Assembly (NCBI RefSeq): GCF_011601345.1 | Contig: NZ_JAAORB010000020.1 | Location: 1 to 51,209, forward strand | DNA from: Roseovarius gahaiensis | Lineage (GTDB): Bacteria; Pseudomonadota; Alphaproteobacteria; Rhodobacterales; Rhodobacteraceae | DNA: 51,209 nt | Direction of reading: 5' to 3' | Part shown: positions 17,054-25,492 of the stretch, in pieces | Position numbering within the stretch: the stretch's first letter is position 1 | How the letters are laid out: each line of letters opens with the position of its first letter | Position numbers and translations under genes: made by a program | Notes under the pieces: generated by a model | Database searches by the model: none | Seen by the model: only the letters and a program-made list of their open reading frames with translations | What the model was told of the DNA's origin: nothing

Positions 17054-17081
17054 GGGATTGCTTTCCTTGCCTTGCCGAAAA

Positions 17082-17109
17082 GGCGGCGCCCTAGAATAAA
17101 GGCGCCGCC
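17082..17109. other. Perfect 9-bp stem-loop after the substrate-binding protein gene
   Basis: GGCGGCGCC (17082-17090) pairs perfectly with GGCGCCGCC (17101-17109) around a ten-base loop. It lies between the substrate-binding protein stop and livG, with no U-run. Such hairpins commonly stabilise the upstream mRNA segment so that the binding protein is made in excess over the permease; that role is inferred here. Confidence 0.6.
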
Positions 17110-17121
17110 GGGGTCAGACTG

Positions 17122-18327
17122 TCAGCCGTTCACAAGCGCGCAGGTGCTTTTCTCAAGCGGCATGTAGGCTTCTTCTGCGGGGATCTCGCGCAGCACGCGG
17201 GCCACGTCATCCTCGTTCTCGGCTTCGTCAGGCGACTTGACCTGAGCCAGATACATCGTGTGCATCATGCGGCCATCCTCGCGGATATAGCCATCCTTGG
17301 CGAAGAAATCGTTGATCGGATTCTCGCCCATCCATTTGCGGACGGTTGCCGTATCGTCGGTGCCGGTGGCTTCGACCGCGTTCAGATAGTGGGTGACGGC
17401 GGAGTAGAACCCGGCATGGATCATCGTGGGCATGCTGCCATGACGTTCCTTGAAACGTGCGGCAAAGGCGCGGGTTTCATCGTTGTGATCCCAGTAGAAC
17501 CCGGTGGTGTAGGTCAGGCCCTGCGCCACATCCAGCCCCAGTGCGTAGATATCGGTCAGAAACACCAGCATCCCCGCGATGGTCTGACCACCCTGAACAA
17601 CGCCGAATTCGCTGGCCTGTTTCAAGGCTGTGCTGAAATCGGTGCCGGCATTGGCAAAGGCCACCACATCCGATCCCGACGATTGCGCCTGTAGGATGAA
17701 GGAGCTGTAGTCGGTGGCCTTGAACGGGTGGCGCACGGTGCCCACCACATTGCCGCCAAGCTCTTGCACAACGCTGGCGGTGTTTTCTTCAAGCGAATGC
17801 CCAAAGGCGTAGTCGGCGGTGATGAAATACCAGTCGGTCAAGCCGTTCTTCACAATGGCGTTGCCGGTTCCGGTGGCCAGCGCGTAGGTGTCATAGACAT
17901 AGTGAATGCCGGTCGCCGCGCATTCGCCGTTGGTCAACGCGGTCGAGGCCGAGCCCGCCGCGACAGACAAAACGTTCTTTTCCTTGCCGATGTTCTGAAT
18001 GGCGATCGCTGCGGCCGAGTCGGTGGACTCGATCATCATGTCGACGCCATCTTGGTCGATCCATTCCCGCGCAAGGTTTGATGCGACATCCACCCGGTTC
18101 TGATAGTTGGCCGACAGCAATTCGATCGGCTTGCCGTTCACGGTGCCGCCAAAGTCTTCAATCGCCATTTCAGCGCCCAGAACTGCGCCCATGCCGCCAT
18201 TGGCGGAATAAACACCCGTCATATCGACCATGGCGCCGATCTTGACGGTGTCGCCTGATATATCTTGCGCCGTCGCAAACCCGGCTGACAACGCAAGTGT
18301 TGCGGTTACCCCTGTCAAAAGTTTCAT
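17122..18327 (-). CDS. ABC transporter substrate-binding protein (LIV/aromatic-acid type)
   Basis: A 401-residue periplasmic binding protein of the Leu/Ile/Val family. A signal peptide is visible (KLLTGVTATLALSAGFATAQ, cleavage likely near residue 20), and the mature start TVKIGAMVDMTGVYS is typical. The gene is first in the operon, has a strong GGAGGAG ribosome site, and is preceded by a candidate sigma-54 promoter. It delivers the ligand to the LivFGHM proteins encoded downstream. Relatives beside CoA-ester pathways bind aromatic or alicyclic carboxylates, so a ring acid is a plausible ligand, by inference. Confidence 0.92.
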   Translation of the reverse strand: MKLLTGVTATLALSAGFATAQDISGDTVKIGAMVDMTGVYSANGGMGAVLGAEMAIEDFGGTVNGKPIELLSANYQNRVDVASNLAREWIDQDGVDMMIESTDSAAAIAIQNIGKEKNVLSVAAGSASTALTNGECAATGIHYVYDTYALATGTGNAIVKNGLTDWYFITADYAFGHSLEENTASVVQELGGNVVGTVRHPFKATDYSSFILQAQSSGSDVVAFANAGTDFSTALKQASEFGVVQGGQTIAGMLVFLTDIYALGLDVAQGLTYTTGFYWDHNDETRAFAARFKERHGSMPTMIHAGFYSAVTHYLNAVEATGTDDTATVRKWMGENPINDFFAKDGYIREDGRMMHTMYLAQVKSPDEAENEDDVARVLREIPAEEAYMPLEKSTCALVNG

Positions 18328-18662
18328 TCTCTGATCTCCTCCCTAGGATCTTATCGTCTTGTGGCCGCGCTTTCGTCGGCCCACCCGTAGCAACGCAACA
18401 AGCATGCCATTGCCTTGGGCATTGCGGCGACTGCCGTGCTTTTCCTGTAGATCGCGCGCGATTCCGAAACCTTTGTAAAAACGCGTCCCCATACCTGCGG
18501 CGGTGCGGATCAGGACGGGGCATCTGGCCGAACAGACCCTCCGGGCCTGGCAGACTGGCACCCCCGGACAAGGCCGGGGCGGCCATTTCATGTCATGTGG
18601 CGTTTCCAAGGACAGAAGGCGCGCGCGAGTGTCTTTTTCGAGCACACCCGCACATTCGTGGA
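18328..18662. other. Regulatory gap between the importer operon and the thiolase gene
   Basis: No gene is supported in these 335 bases. They hold the candidate -24/-12 promoter for the importer operon (18394-18410) and a short GC-rich dyad, CCCCGG/CCGGGG, at 18562-18579. GGACAA and GGACAG half-sites occur near 18565 and 18612 and could belong to activator binding sites. No clear terminator with a U-run was found after the thiolase gene. Confidence 0.4.
18394..18410 (-). promoter_or_regulatory. Candidate sigma-54 promoter of the LIV importer operon
   Basis: On the minus strand it reads ATGGCATG-CTTG-TTGCG. GG and GC are ten bases apart, and the core differs from TGGCACG-N4-TTGC by one C-to-T change in the -24 box. 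It lies about 70 bases upstream of the substrate-binding protein start. Confidence 0.5.
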
Positions 18663-19868
18663 TCACGCAGCCTCAAGCGCCAGCGCGATCCCTTGTCCCA
18701 CGCCGATACACATTGTCGCCAGCGCGCGCTGCCCGCCGGTCAGGTGCAATTCAAGCGCCGCGCTGCCTGCAAGACGCGCGCCCGACATGCCAAGTGGATG
18801 CCCCAAGGCAATGGCGCCGCCGTTGGGGTTGACGCGGGGATCGTCATCCGCGATCGACAAGTCCCGCAGAGTGGCAAGCGCCTGACTGGCGAAGGCCTCG
18901 TTCAGTTCAATGATGTCAAAATCTGCCACCGACAGCCCCAGCCGTGCCATCAGCTTTTTCGACGCGGGTGCGGGGCCGAACCCCATGATGCGCGGCGCGA
19001 CACCCGCCGCCGCCCCGCCGGTGACACGGGCAAGCGGTGTCAGCCCATATGCTTTGACCGCGGCATCCGATGCCAGAACCAGACCTGCCGCGCCGTCATT
19101 GACGCCCGAGGCGTTGCCCGCGGTCACGGTGCCGCCCTTGCGAAACGGGGTAGGCAAGTTTGCCAGTGACTCTGCGCTGGTGCCGGGCCGGGGGTGTTCA
19201 TCCTGCACCACGATACGCGGATCGCCCTTGCGCTGCGGGATCGTGACCGGGGTGATTTCCTGCGCCAGCCGTCCGCTATCCATCGCGGCACCGGCACGCT
19301 GTTGCGAGCGCAGGGCAAACGCATCCTGATCCGCGCGGCTGATCGAGAAATCCTCGGCCACGTTTTCAGCGGTTTCAGGCATTGCATCGGTGCCGTGCGC
19401 GTCGTGCATCAGGGGGTTTACGAACCGCCAGCCGATGGTGGTGTCGTAGATGGCGGCATTGCGCGAAAAGGCTGTTTCAGCCTTGGGCATGACAAAGGGT
19501 GCGCGGCTCATGCTTTCGACGCCGCCTGCGATGATCAGGTCGGCCTCGCCGGTGCGGATGGCCCGTGCCCCGGCAATAACCGCATCCATGCCCGAACCGC
19601 ATAAGCGGTTGATTGTCGTGCCTGGCACCCCCTCGGGCAGCCCGGCCAGCAGCAGCGACATGCGCGCAACATTTCGGTTGTCTTCACCTGCCTGATTGGC
19701 GCAGCCAAAGATCACGTCATCCACGGCGGCCCAATCAACGCGCGGGTTGCGTTCCATCAGCGCGCGCAAAGGCACGGCCCCCAGATCATCGGCGCGCACC
19801 GGTGACAGGGCACCGCCAAAGCGGCCAATCGGGGTGCGGATGTAATCGCAGATAAAGACGTCTTGCAT
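18663..19868 (-). CDS. pcaF: Thiolase of the 3-oxoadipyl-CoA type
   Basis: A 401-residue thiolase. The nucleophile is C90 in NRLCGSG, with H357 in LGHPLG and C387 in MCIGVG completing the active site. The N-terminus (DVFICDYIRTPIGRFGGALS) and overall length match PcaF/PaaJ-type 3-oxoadipyl-CoA thiolases closely, so cleavage of a beta-ketodicarboxyl-CoA is likely. That fits 3-oxopimelyl-CoA from a ring-opening route as well as 3-oxoadipyl-CoA; hence the symbol marks the family, not a proven substrate. AGGAG precedes the ATG. A near-perfect sigma-54 promoter lies 50-70 bases upstream, so it appears to be transcribed separately from the flanking genes. Confidence 0.9.
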   Translation of the reverse strand: MQDVFICDYIRTPIGRFGGALSPVRADDLGAVPLRALMERNPRVDWAAVDDVIFGCANQAGEDNRNVARMSLLLAGLPEGVPGTTINRLCGSGMDAVIAGARAIRTGEADLIIAGGVESMSRAPFVMPKAETAFSRNAAIYDTTIGWRFVNPLMHDAHGTDAMPETAENVAEDFSISRADQDAFALRSQQRAGAAMDSGRLAQEITPVTIPQRKGDPRIVVQDEHPRPGTSAESLANLPTPFRKGGTVTAGNASGVNDGAAGLVLASDAAVKAYGLTPLARVTGGAAAGVAPRIMGFGPAPASKKLMARLGLSVADFDIIELNEAFASQALATLRDLSIADDDPRVNPNGGAIALGHPLGMSGARLAGSAALELHLTGGQRALATMCIGVGQGIALALEAA

Positions 19869-19918
19869 GGGTCGCTCCTGTTTGCGGGGTCAAGAGCCGC
19901 GGTGATACCCCTGCACCA

Positions 19919-19935
19919 CGCAAATCCGGTGCCAA
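19919..19935 (-). promoter_or_regulatory. Sigma-54 (-24/-12) promoter of the thiolase gene
   Basis: On the minus strand it reads TTGGCACC-GGAT-TTGCG, matching YTGGCACG-N4-TTGC except for the last base of the -24 box. Predicted initiation is about 12 bases downstream of TTGC, leaving a leader of roughly 40 bases with a good ribosome site. Confidence 0.72.
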
Positions 19936-19952
19936 CCATGCAATAGCAAGGA

Positions 19953-21320
19953 TCAGGCGGCGGGCTGTGCCTGCGCTGCTTTAATGCGCCGTCGCACCGA
20001 CGAGGACGGGATGCGCAGCATCCGCCGGTATTTGGCCACCGTGCGCCGTGCTATGGTGATGCCAGACCGGTCAAGCGCGCTGACGATGGCGTCATCCGAC
20101 AGGATGGCATCTGCGCGCTCGGCATTCACCAACGCGCTGATCCGGTTGCGCACTGCGGCGCCTGACACCTGTTCCTCCCCGCCCGAAGTGGCCAGCCCTT
20201 CGGAGAACAGGGATTTCATCGCCACCAGCCCGCGTGGCCCCAGAATATATTTGTTGGCGATGGCACGTGACACCGTGGATTGATGCACGCCGACCGCATC
20301 GGCGATATCGCGCAGGCACAGGGGCCGCAGACTGGCCGCGCCATGCAGAAAGAATTCGCGTTGTTGTGCGACCAGTTCGGTGGCGACCCGCAGAATGGTT
20401 TGGGCCCGCATGTCCAGATTGCGCACCAGCCATGTCGCATTGCGCAGGCAATCGGCGATGAATTTCTTTTCATGCGTCTCGCGGGCCTGCGGTCGGATCA
20501 GCGCTTGATATTCGCGATCTACCAAGGCGCGGGGCAGAACTTCGGGGTTCAGTTCCACCCGAAACTCTCCATCGTGCGCCGGGGTCAGCAGGATGTCCGG
20601 CATGGCCAGCGGCACTGGCGCACTGTCAAACTGGCGGCCCGGGGCCGGGTTCAATTGTTTCAGTCGGGCCACCATCGCCATGACGTCGTTGCGGTCACAG
20701 CCACATTTGCGCGCCAAGGCATCAAAGTCATAGGCTGCCAGCAAGGGCAGATTGGCCAGCAGACACGCCCGCTTGTCTGTTAACTCGCCTTGGTCTTGCA
20801 ATTGCAGGCGCAAGCATTCGGCCAGATCACGCGCTGCCACGCCGCAAGGGTCGAACTGTTGAATGCGGGCCAGCACGTCCAGCAAAGGGCGCTCGGGCAG
20901 GCCAAGGGCGCGTGCAATGTCGCTGATGGGGCGGCGCAGATAGCCGTCGGGCTCGATCGACTCGATGATCTCGGCTGCGATCCTGCGGTTTTGCGGACGC
21001 CTGAACGTCAGCGTAGCCTGATCCAGAAGATACTCGCGCAGGGTGACGGGGCAGGCGTGGGTTTCGGCAATTCCCGGCAAATCGCCGCCCGCTGGTATCC
21101 CTGCAGAGGGCGACGGGACAGGCCGCGCCGGGCTGGCCTGCGCCGCCTTGCCCGGCACCGGAAAACTGAGATCAAGCAGCGGATTTTTTTCAGCTTCGTC
21201 GGTCAGGAACGCGTGCAGATCCTGACCGTTCATTTGCAAAATCCTGATCGACTGGATCGCCTGTTGCGACAGTTTCTGGCTTTGCGTCTGGCGTAGGTGT
21301 TTGTCGATCTGAAATTGCAT
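19953..21320 (-). CDS. rpoN: RNA polymerase sigma-54 factor (RpoN paralogue)
   Basis: A 455-residue sigma-54. Region I is Gln/Leu-rich (LSQQAIQSIRILQM, residues 16-29), as needed for contact with activators. The core-binding region follows from about residue 80, a helix-turn-helix carries IADAVGVHQSTVSRAI, and the RpoN box ARRTVAKYRR is at 424-433, so it looks functional. The ATG at 21320 is preceded by GGGGAGGA; an upstream frame to 21386 lacks conserved residues. Housekeeping rpoN normally sits beside lptB and hpf; here it sits between a catabolic thiolase and a sigma-54 activator, so it is likely a specialised extra copy. Confidence 0.95.
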   Translation of the reverse strand: MQFQIDKHLRQTQSQKLSQQAIQSIRILQMNGQDLHAFLTDEAEKNPLLDLSFPVPGKAAQASPARPVPSPSAGIPAGGDLPGIAETHACPVTLREYLLDQATLTFRRPQNRRIAAEIIESIEPDGYLRRPISDIARALGLPERPLLDVLARIQQFDPCGVAARDLAECLRLQLQDQGELTDKRACLLANLPLLAAYDFDALARKCGCDRNDVMAMVARLKQLNPAPGRQFDSAPVPLAMPDILLTPAHDGEFRVELNPEVLPRALVDREYQALIRPQARETHEKKFIADCLRNATWLVRNLDMRAQTILRVATELVAQQREFFLHGAASLRPLCLRDIADAVGVHQSTVSRAIANKYILGPRGLVAMKSLFSEGLATSGGEEQVSGAAVRNRISALVNAERADAILSDDAIVSALDRSGITIARRTVAKYRRMLRIPSSSVRRRIKAAQAQPAA

Positions 21321-21394
21321 TGCGTCCTCCCCTGTCGTCGTAAGGGCCTGCTTTGCGTCGCGCGGGCCGGAATACTGGCGACACATCAGGGTAC

Positions 21395-21411
21395 CACAAA
21401 AACCGTGCCAA
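21395..21411 (-). promoter_or_regulatory. Near-consensus sigma-54 promoter upstream of rpoN
   Basis: On the minus strand it reads TTGGCACG-GTTT-TTGTG. The -24 box is perfect, but the -12 box has TTGT instead of TTGC. It lies 75-90 bases before the rpoN start in the intergenic region shared with the activator gene. It could allow self-amplifying expression. Confidence 0.4.
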
Positions 21412-21565
21412 ACTCTTCAAAGCTTATCGGTTAAAGGTCCAAGTAGGCTGCTGCTAAAGTCTTTTGCTATGAGGTGTTGTCAATGCGGTCAGCCTTCGAC
21501 AGAGTTGTCTTGAATGCGGACATCGCGCGCTTGCCGCTTGGACAGCAAGCCGAAAGGATTACAGC

Positions 21566-23221
21566 ATGACCAGCGATAAATCGCCAAATGTCAAAGGGTT
21601 GATCGTTGTCGATGATGACGGACAGGTTGTCTTGCAACTTGGTGCGGGGCAGGATCAGCGGCTGACGGCAATGGTCAGCGACCCCGATTGGATGGCCGAG
21701 GCGATAGAGCGCCGGATTGTGCCCGCGTTGTTAACGGATGTGCAGTATGTCGCGCTTGTCACCGGCGTTCAGGGCGGGCGGCTGGTTTTGTTTTTCGACC
21801 AAGTGACCGACACGGTTCTGCGGTTTTTCACACAGGTCGATTTTTCCTTTGATATCATCGACCATATTCTAAGCGATCCTTACGATGCGATGGCAGTGAT
21901 CGACGCCAAGGCCCGGCTGGCGTTCGTATCGCCGGTACATGAAAAGTTCTTTGGTCTGAAAACTGGTGAAGGCGTAGGCCGGAACGTGCGTGATGTGATT
22001 CAAAACACTCGCCTTCACCATGTGGTGCGCACCGGCGTTGCCGAGGTGGGCCAGATTCAGAAAATGCGTGACAGTGAACGTGTCGTATCCCGACACCCGA
22101 TCAAGCATGACGGAATGGTGGTGGGCGCGATCGGTCGCGTGATGTTCAAGGGGCCACAGCAGGTTGAGGCCCTGGCGCGCCGGATCAACGTGTTGGAAAA
22201 AGAAATCGCAAGCTATCGCACCGAACGCAAGGTCAGTGAACGCGCCGAGGCGTTTTTGAAGGCCATCGTCGGTCAGAGCCCTGCCATCGAGGCGGTGCGC
22301 GATCAGATCCGCAAGGTTGCGCCGCTGGATATTCCAGTGCTGGTCCAAGGTGAATCCGGCACCGGCAAAGAGCTGGTGGCCAAGGCGCTACATGCATTAA
22401 GCCCGCGCAACAAGGCACGGCTGGTCACTGTGAATGCCGCGGCCCTGCCAGCCTCTTTGGTGGAAAGCGAGCTGTTCGGGTATGAGCCGGGATCGTTCAC
22501 CGGCGCCGACAGCAAAGGTCGGCTGGGCAAGTTCGAGCAGGCCGACAAAGGCACGATCTTTCTGGACGAGATCGGGGATATGCCGCTTGAGGTGCAATCC
22601 AAGTTGCTGCGCGTGTTGCAAGACAGGCTGGTCGAACGCGTCGGCGGCGAAAGCCCGCGTCAGGTTGATTTCCGTTTGATCAGCGCGACCAACCGCGATC
22701 TGGAGCGTTCTATCGAACAAGAAAAGTTCCGTCTGGACCTGTTTTATCGGATCAGCCCGGTGCTCATAAAAATGCCCACCCTTGCCGAGCGTATCGAAGA
22801 TATTCCGCTGTTGCTGGAGCATTTTCTGAAAGATTTGTCAGATCATTACGATCGGCCCATACCCGAGGTCGAAGAGGCGGTGCCCGATTTGCTCATGGGG
22901 CGGGCATGGCCGGGCAATGTGCGTGAATTGCGCCATGTCATTGAACGCGCCTTTGTCTTTGCAGAAAACGGCTGGCTGAGGGTGGCGGATTTTGAACACG
23001 CGGGGCATGCCGCACCGCCCCCCCGAATTGCTGCTGCGCCGGCGGTGGTCACCGACCTTGCCGATGGCGGATCGCTCAAGGATGTTCTGGGCCAGTTGGA
23101 ACGTAAACTGATCGCCGATGCGATGATCCGGTTCAATGGCAACAAGAAAAAAGTGGCCGAACATCTCGGGGTTTCGCGCTCGTATCTCTACAAAAAGCTG
23201 GAAGAAGATTTCGAGGCTTAG
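21566..23221 (+). CDS. Sigma-54-dependent transcriptional activator (PAS, AAA+, Fis-type HTH)
   Basis: A 551-residue enhancer-binding protein. Residues 1-95 are an unrecognised N-terminal domain; 100-195 look like a PAS sensor (DAMAVIDAKARLAFVS), followed by a short helical linker. The AAA+ domain spans about 232-465: Walker A GESGTGKE 262-269, the sigma-54 contact loop as GSFTGA 309-314, Walker B IFLDEIGD 331-338. The C-terminal Fis-type helix-turn-helix is at 526-547 (VAEHLGVSRSYLYKKL). No receiver domain is present, so activation is likely by ligand or partner, not phosphorylation. It lies divergent from rpoN and directly upstream of the ring-hydrolase operon with its sigma-54 promoter, so it is the obvious activator. 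Confidence 0.93.
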   Translation: MTSDKSPNVKGLIVVDDDGQVVLQLGAGQDQRLTAMVSDPDWMAEAIERRIVPALLTDVQYVALVTGVQGGRLVLFFDQVTDTVLRFFTQVDFSFDIIDHILSDPYDAMAVIDAKARLAFVSPVHEKFFGLKTGEGVGRNVRDVIQNTRLHHVVRTGVAEVGQIQKMRDSERVVSRHPIKHDGMVVGAIGRVMFKGPQQVEALARRINVLEKEIASYRTERKVSERAEAFLKAIVGQSPAIEAVRDQIRKVAPLDIPVLVQGESGTGKELVAKALHALSPRNKARLVTVNAAALPASLVESELFGYEPGSFTGADSKGRLGKFEQADKGTIFLDEIGDMPLEVQSKLLRVLQDRLVERVGGESPRQVDFRLISATNRDLERSIEQEKFRLDLFYRISPVLIKMPTLAERIEDIPLLLEHFLKDLSDHYDRPIPEVEEAVPDLLMGRAWPGNVRELRHVIERAFVFAENGWLRVADFEHAGHAAPPPRIAAAPAVVTDLADGGSLKDVLGQLERKLIADAMIRFNGNKKKVAEHLGVSRSYLYKKLEEDFEA

Positions 23222-23254
23222 GCGCGCGTCCGTTTTGTGGACACTTTTGTGCAC

Positions 23255-23319
23255 GGCTGCTCGCGTTGGCGACACGTTTTGCGCGGCATTGTCCTAGCAC
23301 GGACAGGAGCAGCCTTTTT
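23255..23319 (+). terminator. Candidate branched terminator of the activator gene
   Basis: GGCTGCTC (23255-23262) pairs perfectly with GAGCAGCC (23307-23314), followed by TTTTT (23315-23319). The 44-base interior contains a second hairpin, TTGTCC (23289-23294) with GGACAG (23301-23306), stacked directly against the right arm. It would end the activator transcript about 40 bases before the next promoter. The inner dyad could instead be an activator binding site. Confidence 0.5.
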
Positions 23320-23357
23320 CGTTGCCACTTGCCCTGCAAGGCCGTGCCCCGGTGAAG

Positions 23358-23374
23358 CTGGCACGTGGTTTGCG
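23358..23374 (+). promoter_or_regulatory. Sigma-54 (-24/-12) promoter of the ring-hydrolase operon
   Basis: CTGGCACG-TGGT-TTGCG matches YTGGCACG-N4-TTGC at all fixed positions. Predicted initiation near 23385 leaves about 25 bases to the ATG at 23410, which has AAAGGTG as ribosome site. Confidence 0.85.
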
Positions 23375-23409
23375 ACACCTTTGGCAAGCTGCTGTAGAAA
23401 GGTGACATT

Positions 23410-24645
23410 ATGGAGAACCGCAAATCTGACGACGCGCATGACTGGTCTGGTTTGCCCTGCGATACGTTGCCTGTTTGGAAAACCGGGCAAGGCTTTGGGT
23501 TTCTGGACGGGGTGCGGGTGGTCGACCTGACGACCTCTGTCGCTGGCCCCTATGCCACGATGCTACTGTCCGATTTCGGTGCCGAGGTGATCAAGGTCGA
23601 ACGGCCGGGCGGCGATGATGCGCGCCATTGGGGACCGCCGTTTTTGAACGATACATCGCTGTGGTTCGCGTCGGTCAACCGCAACAAGAAAAGCGTGGCG
23701 CTTGACCTGCGGTCTGACGAAGGGCGAGCCCACCTGCTGGATCTTATCCGGTCGGCCGATGTGGTGGTCACCAACCAGCCACCCGATGTGCAGCGCAAGC
23801 TGGAGCTGGATCATGAAAGCATCCGCGAGATCCGCGAGGATGTGATTTTCGTGTCGATCACAGGCTTTGGGCTTAGCGGTCGCCGCGCCGATCTGACCTG
23901 CTATGACTTGATCGCGGAAGGCTATTCCGGGGTCATGGATATCACCGGGCAGGCCGATGGCCCGCCGCAAAAGATCGGGGCACCCGGGGCGGACATGCTG
24001 GCCGGACAGGATGCCGCCACGGCCACGATTGCCGCACTTTTTGATCGCGCGCGCACCGGCATGGGCCGCAAGATCGACGTCAGCCTTGTCGAAAGCATGA
24101 CGCGTTTTCTAAGTTGCCGCCTGTCTGCTTATCTTGGCTCGGGTGAGGTGCCGCGCCGTTCGGGCGGAACGGATAGCGTGATCGCGGTTTACCAGTCCTT
24201 TGAGACCGCTGACCGTCCGATAACCCTGGGGCTTGGCACCGATGCGATCTGGACACGTTTCTGGCAGGCCGTCGACCAGCCCGATTTCGCGGAGCGGCCT
24301 GAATTTTCCAGCAACGCCAAGCGCCGCGACCATCGCCAACAGATCGTCACGCGCATTCAGGATATCCTGCGAACCCGGCCCCGAGCAGACTGGCTAGAGA
24401 TTTTTGCCAAGGCACGGGTGCCCGCCGGGCCCATCAACAGTCTGGATGAAGTGGCCTCTGATGCTGATTTTCAAGATCGCGGCATGTTCTTTGCGCTTGA
24501 GCAGGAAGGCAACGGCCTGCTGCCACAGGTCGGACTTGGCATACAGGTGGACGGGGCGCCTTGCGTTCCACGCTCGGCGCCGCCGCGCCTTGGCCAGCAT
24601 AACGAAGAGCTTTTGCGCCCACCCGCCGGCGGAGCGAAGGACTAG
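23410..24645 (+). CDS. CaiB/BaiF family CoA-transferase
   Basis: A 411-residue class III CoA-transferase. It has VVDLTTSVAGPYATMLLSDFG near residue 37, NRNKKSVALDL near 90, and the catalytic Asp is D195 in GADMLAG. It would move CoA between acids, so it could load the pathway substrate or recycle CoA from an end product. It is the first gene after the sigma-54 promoter. The N-terminus has about 30 residues before the family core begins (GFLDGVRVVDL), so a later internal start is possible, although the ATG at 23410 has the best ribosome site. Confidence 0.88.
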   Translation: MENRKSDDAHDWSGLPCDTLPVWKTGQGFGFLDGVRVVDLTTSVAGPYATMLLSDFGAEVIKVERPGGDDARHWGPPFLNDTSLWFASVNRNKKSVALDLRSDEGRAHLLDLIRSADVVVTNQPPDVQRKLELDHESIREIREDVIFVSITGFGLSGRRADLTCYDLIAEGYSGVMDITGQADGPPQKIGAPGADMLAGQDAATATIAALFDRARTGMGRKIDVSLVESMTRFLSCRLSAYLGSGEVPRRSGGTDSVIAVYQSFETADRPITLGLGTDAIWTRFWQAVDQPDFAERPEFSSNAKRRDHRQQIVTRIQDILRTRPRADWLEIFAKARVPAGPINSLDEVASDADFQDRGMFFALEQEGNGLLPQVGLGIQVDGAPCVPRSAPPRLGQHNEELLRPPAGGAKD

Positions 24646-24701
24646 ATATCGCAGGCCCGGCCGGGTCGGCACTTTACCTCCAAGATGACAGGACAGACAG
24701 C

Positions 24702-25481
24702 ATGACATTCACACAGATCACCTATGAAGAAGACGGCCCCATCGGAACAATCACGCTGAACCGGCCCGATGATGGCAACATGTTCACCGAAACCATGTGT
24801 CATGAAATCCGCGACTGTATCGAGGGTATTCGCCGCGAAACCCGCACCCGTGTGATCGTGCTGACCGGTGCGGGCGACAAGTTTTTTTGCATCGGTGGCC
24901 AAAAGGATGGCATGGAAAAAACCCGGCTATATGCCGGAACCTTGCCCACGCTTGAGATGTACGAGGCCATCGACAAGTTGCAAAAGCCCGTGATCGCAAG
25001 CGTCAACGGCTTTGCCGTGGGCGGCGGCAATGTCTTGCAGATGGTCTGTGACGTGACCATTGCCAAGCAAAGTGCCGTATTCCGTCAGGTCGGGCCGATG
25101 ATGGGGTCGTTCGATGCGGGCTATGGCACATGGTATCTGGAAGATCTGGTCGGCAAGAAACGCGCCAAGGAAATTTGGTATGCCAACCCCAAGATCAGCG
25201 CCGAAGAGGCGCGCGACATGGGGCTGATCAACAGGATTGCCCCGGATGATGAACTGGCGGCGAAAACCCGTGAATTCGCACTTGAGATTGCAGATCGCGG
25301 GGCGTTTGCGCTGGCCTCGATCAAGGCGGCGTTCAATGCCCGGCATGGCGGGGTCGGGGGGCTGTCGCGCGTGACCCATGACCTGTTGCTCAGCCAATAT
25401 CTAAGAACCGAAGAGGCCAAAGAGATGAATGCCAGTTTCAACGACCGCCGCAAGCCGGACCCGTCGAAATTTGGCCAGTAA
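24702..25481 (+). CDS. Crotonase-fold ring hydrolase, BadI/MenB-like (candidate 2-ketocyclohexanecarboxyl-CoA hydrolase)
   Basis: A 259-residue crotonase. It lacks the two hydratase glutamates and instead carries the MenB/BadI signature GPMMGSFDAGYGTWYL (131-146), with D138 at the key position, then KKRAKEIWYANP and EEARDMGLIN, which follow BadI closely as I recall it. BadI hydrolytically opens 2-ketocyclohexanecarboxyl-CoA to pimelyl-CoA. MenB, the ring-closing relative, is unlikely because no other menaquinone gene is nearby and the neighbours match the alicyclic acid route. The oxyanion loop GGGNVLQM is intact. This gene is the main clue to the operon's function. Confidence 0.78.
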   Translation: MTFTQITYEEDGPIGTITLNRPDDGNMFTETMCHEIRDCIEGIRRETRTRVIVLTGAGDKFFCIGGQKDGMEKTRLYAGTLPTLEMYEAIDKLQKPVIASVNGFAVGGGNVLQMVCDVTIAKQSAVFRQVGPMMGSFDAGYGTWYLEDLVGKKRAKEIWYANPKISAEEARDMGLINRIAPDDELAAKTREFALEIADRGAFALASIKAAFNARHGGVGGLSRVTHDLLLSQYLRTEEAKEMNASFNDRRKPDPSKFGQ

Positions 25482-25492
25482 CGGAGGGCGGC

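Noticed and set aside
24702..25481. MenB, naphthoyl-CoA synthase
   Set aside because: The active-site block is shared by MenB and BadI, but no menaquinone genes are nearby and the operon matches ring-acid degradation. Not fully excluded.
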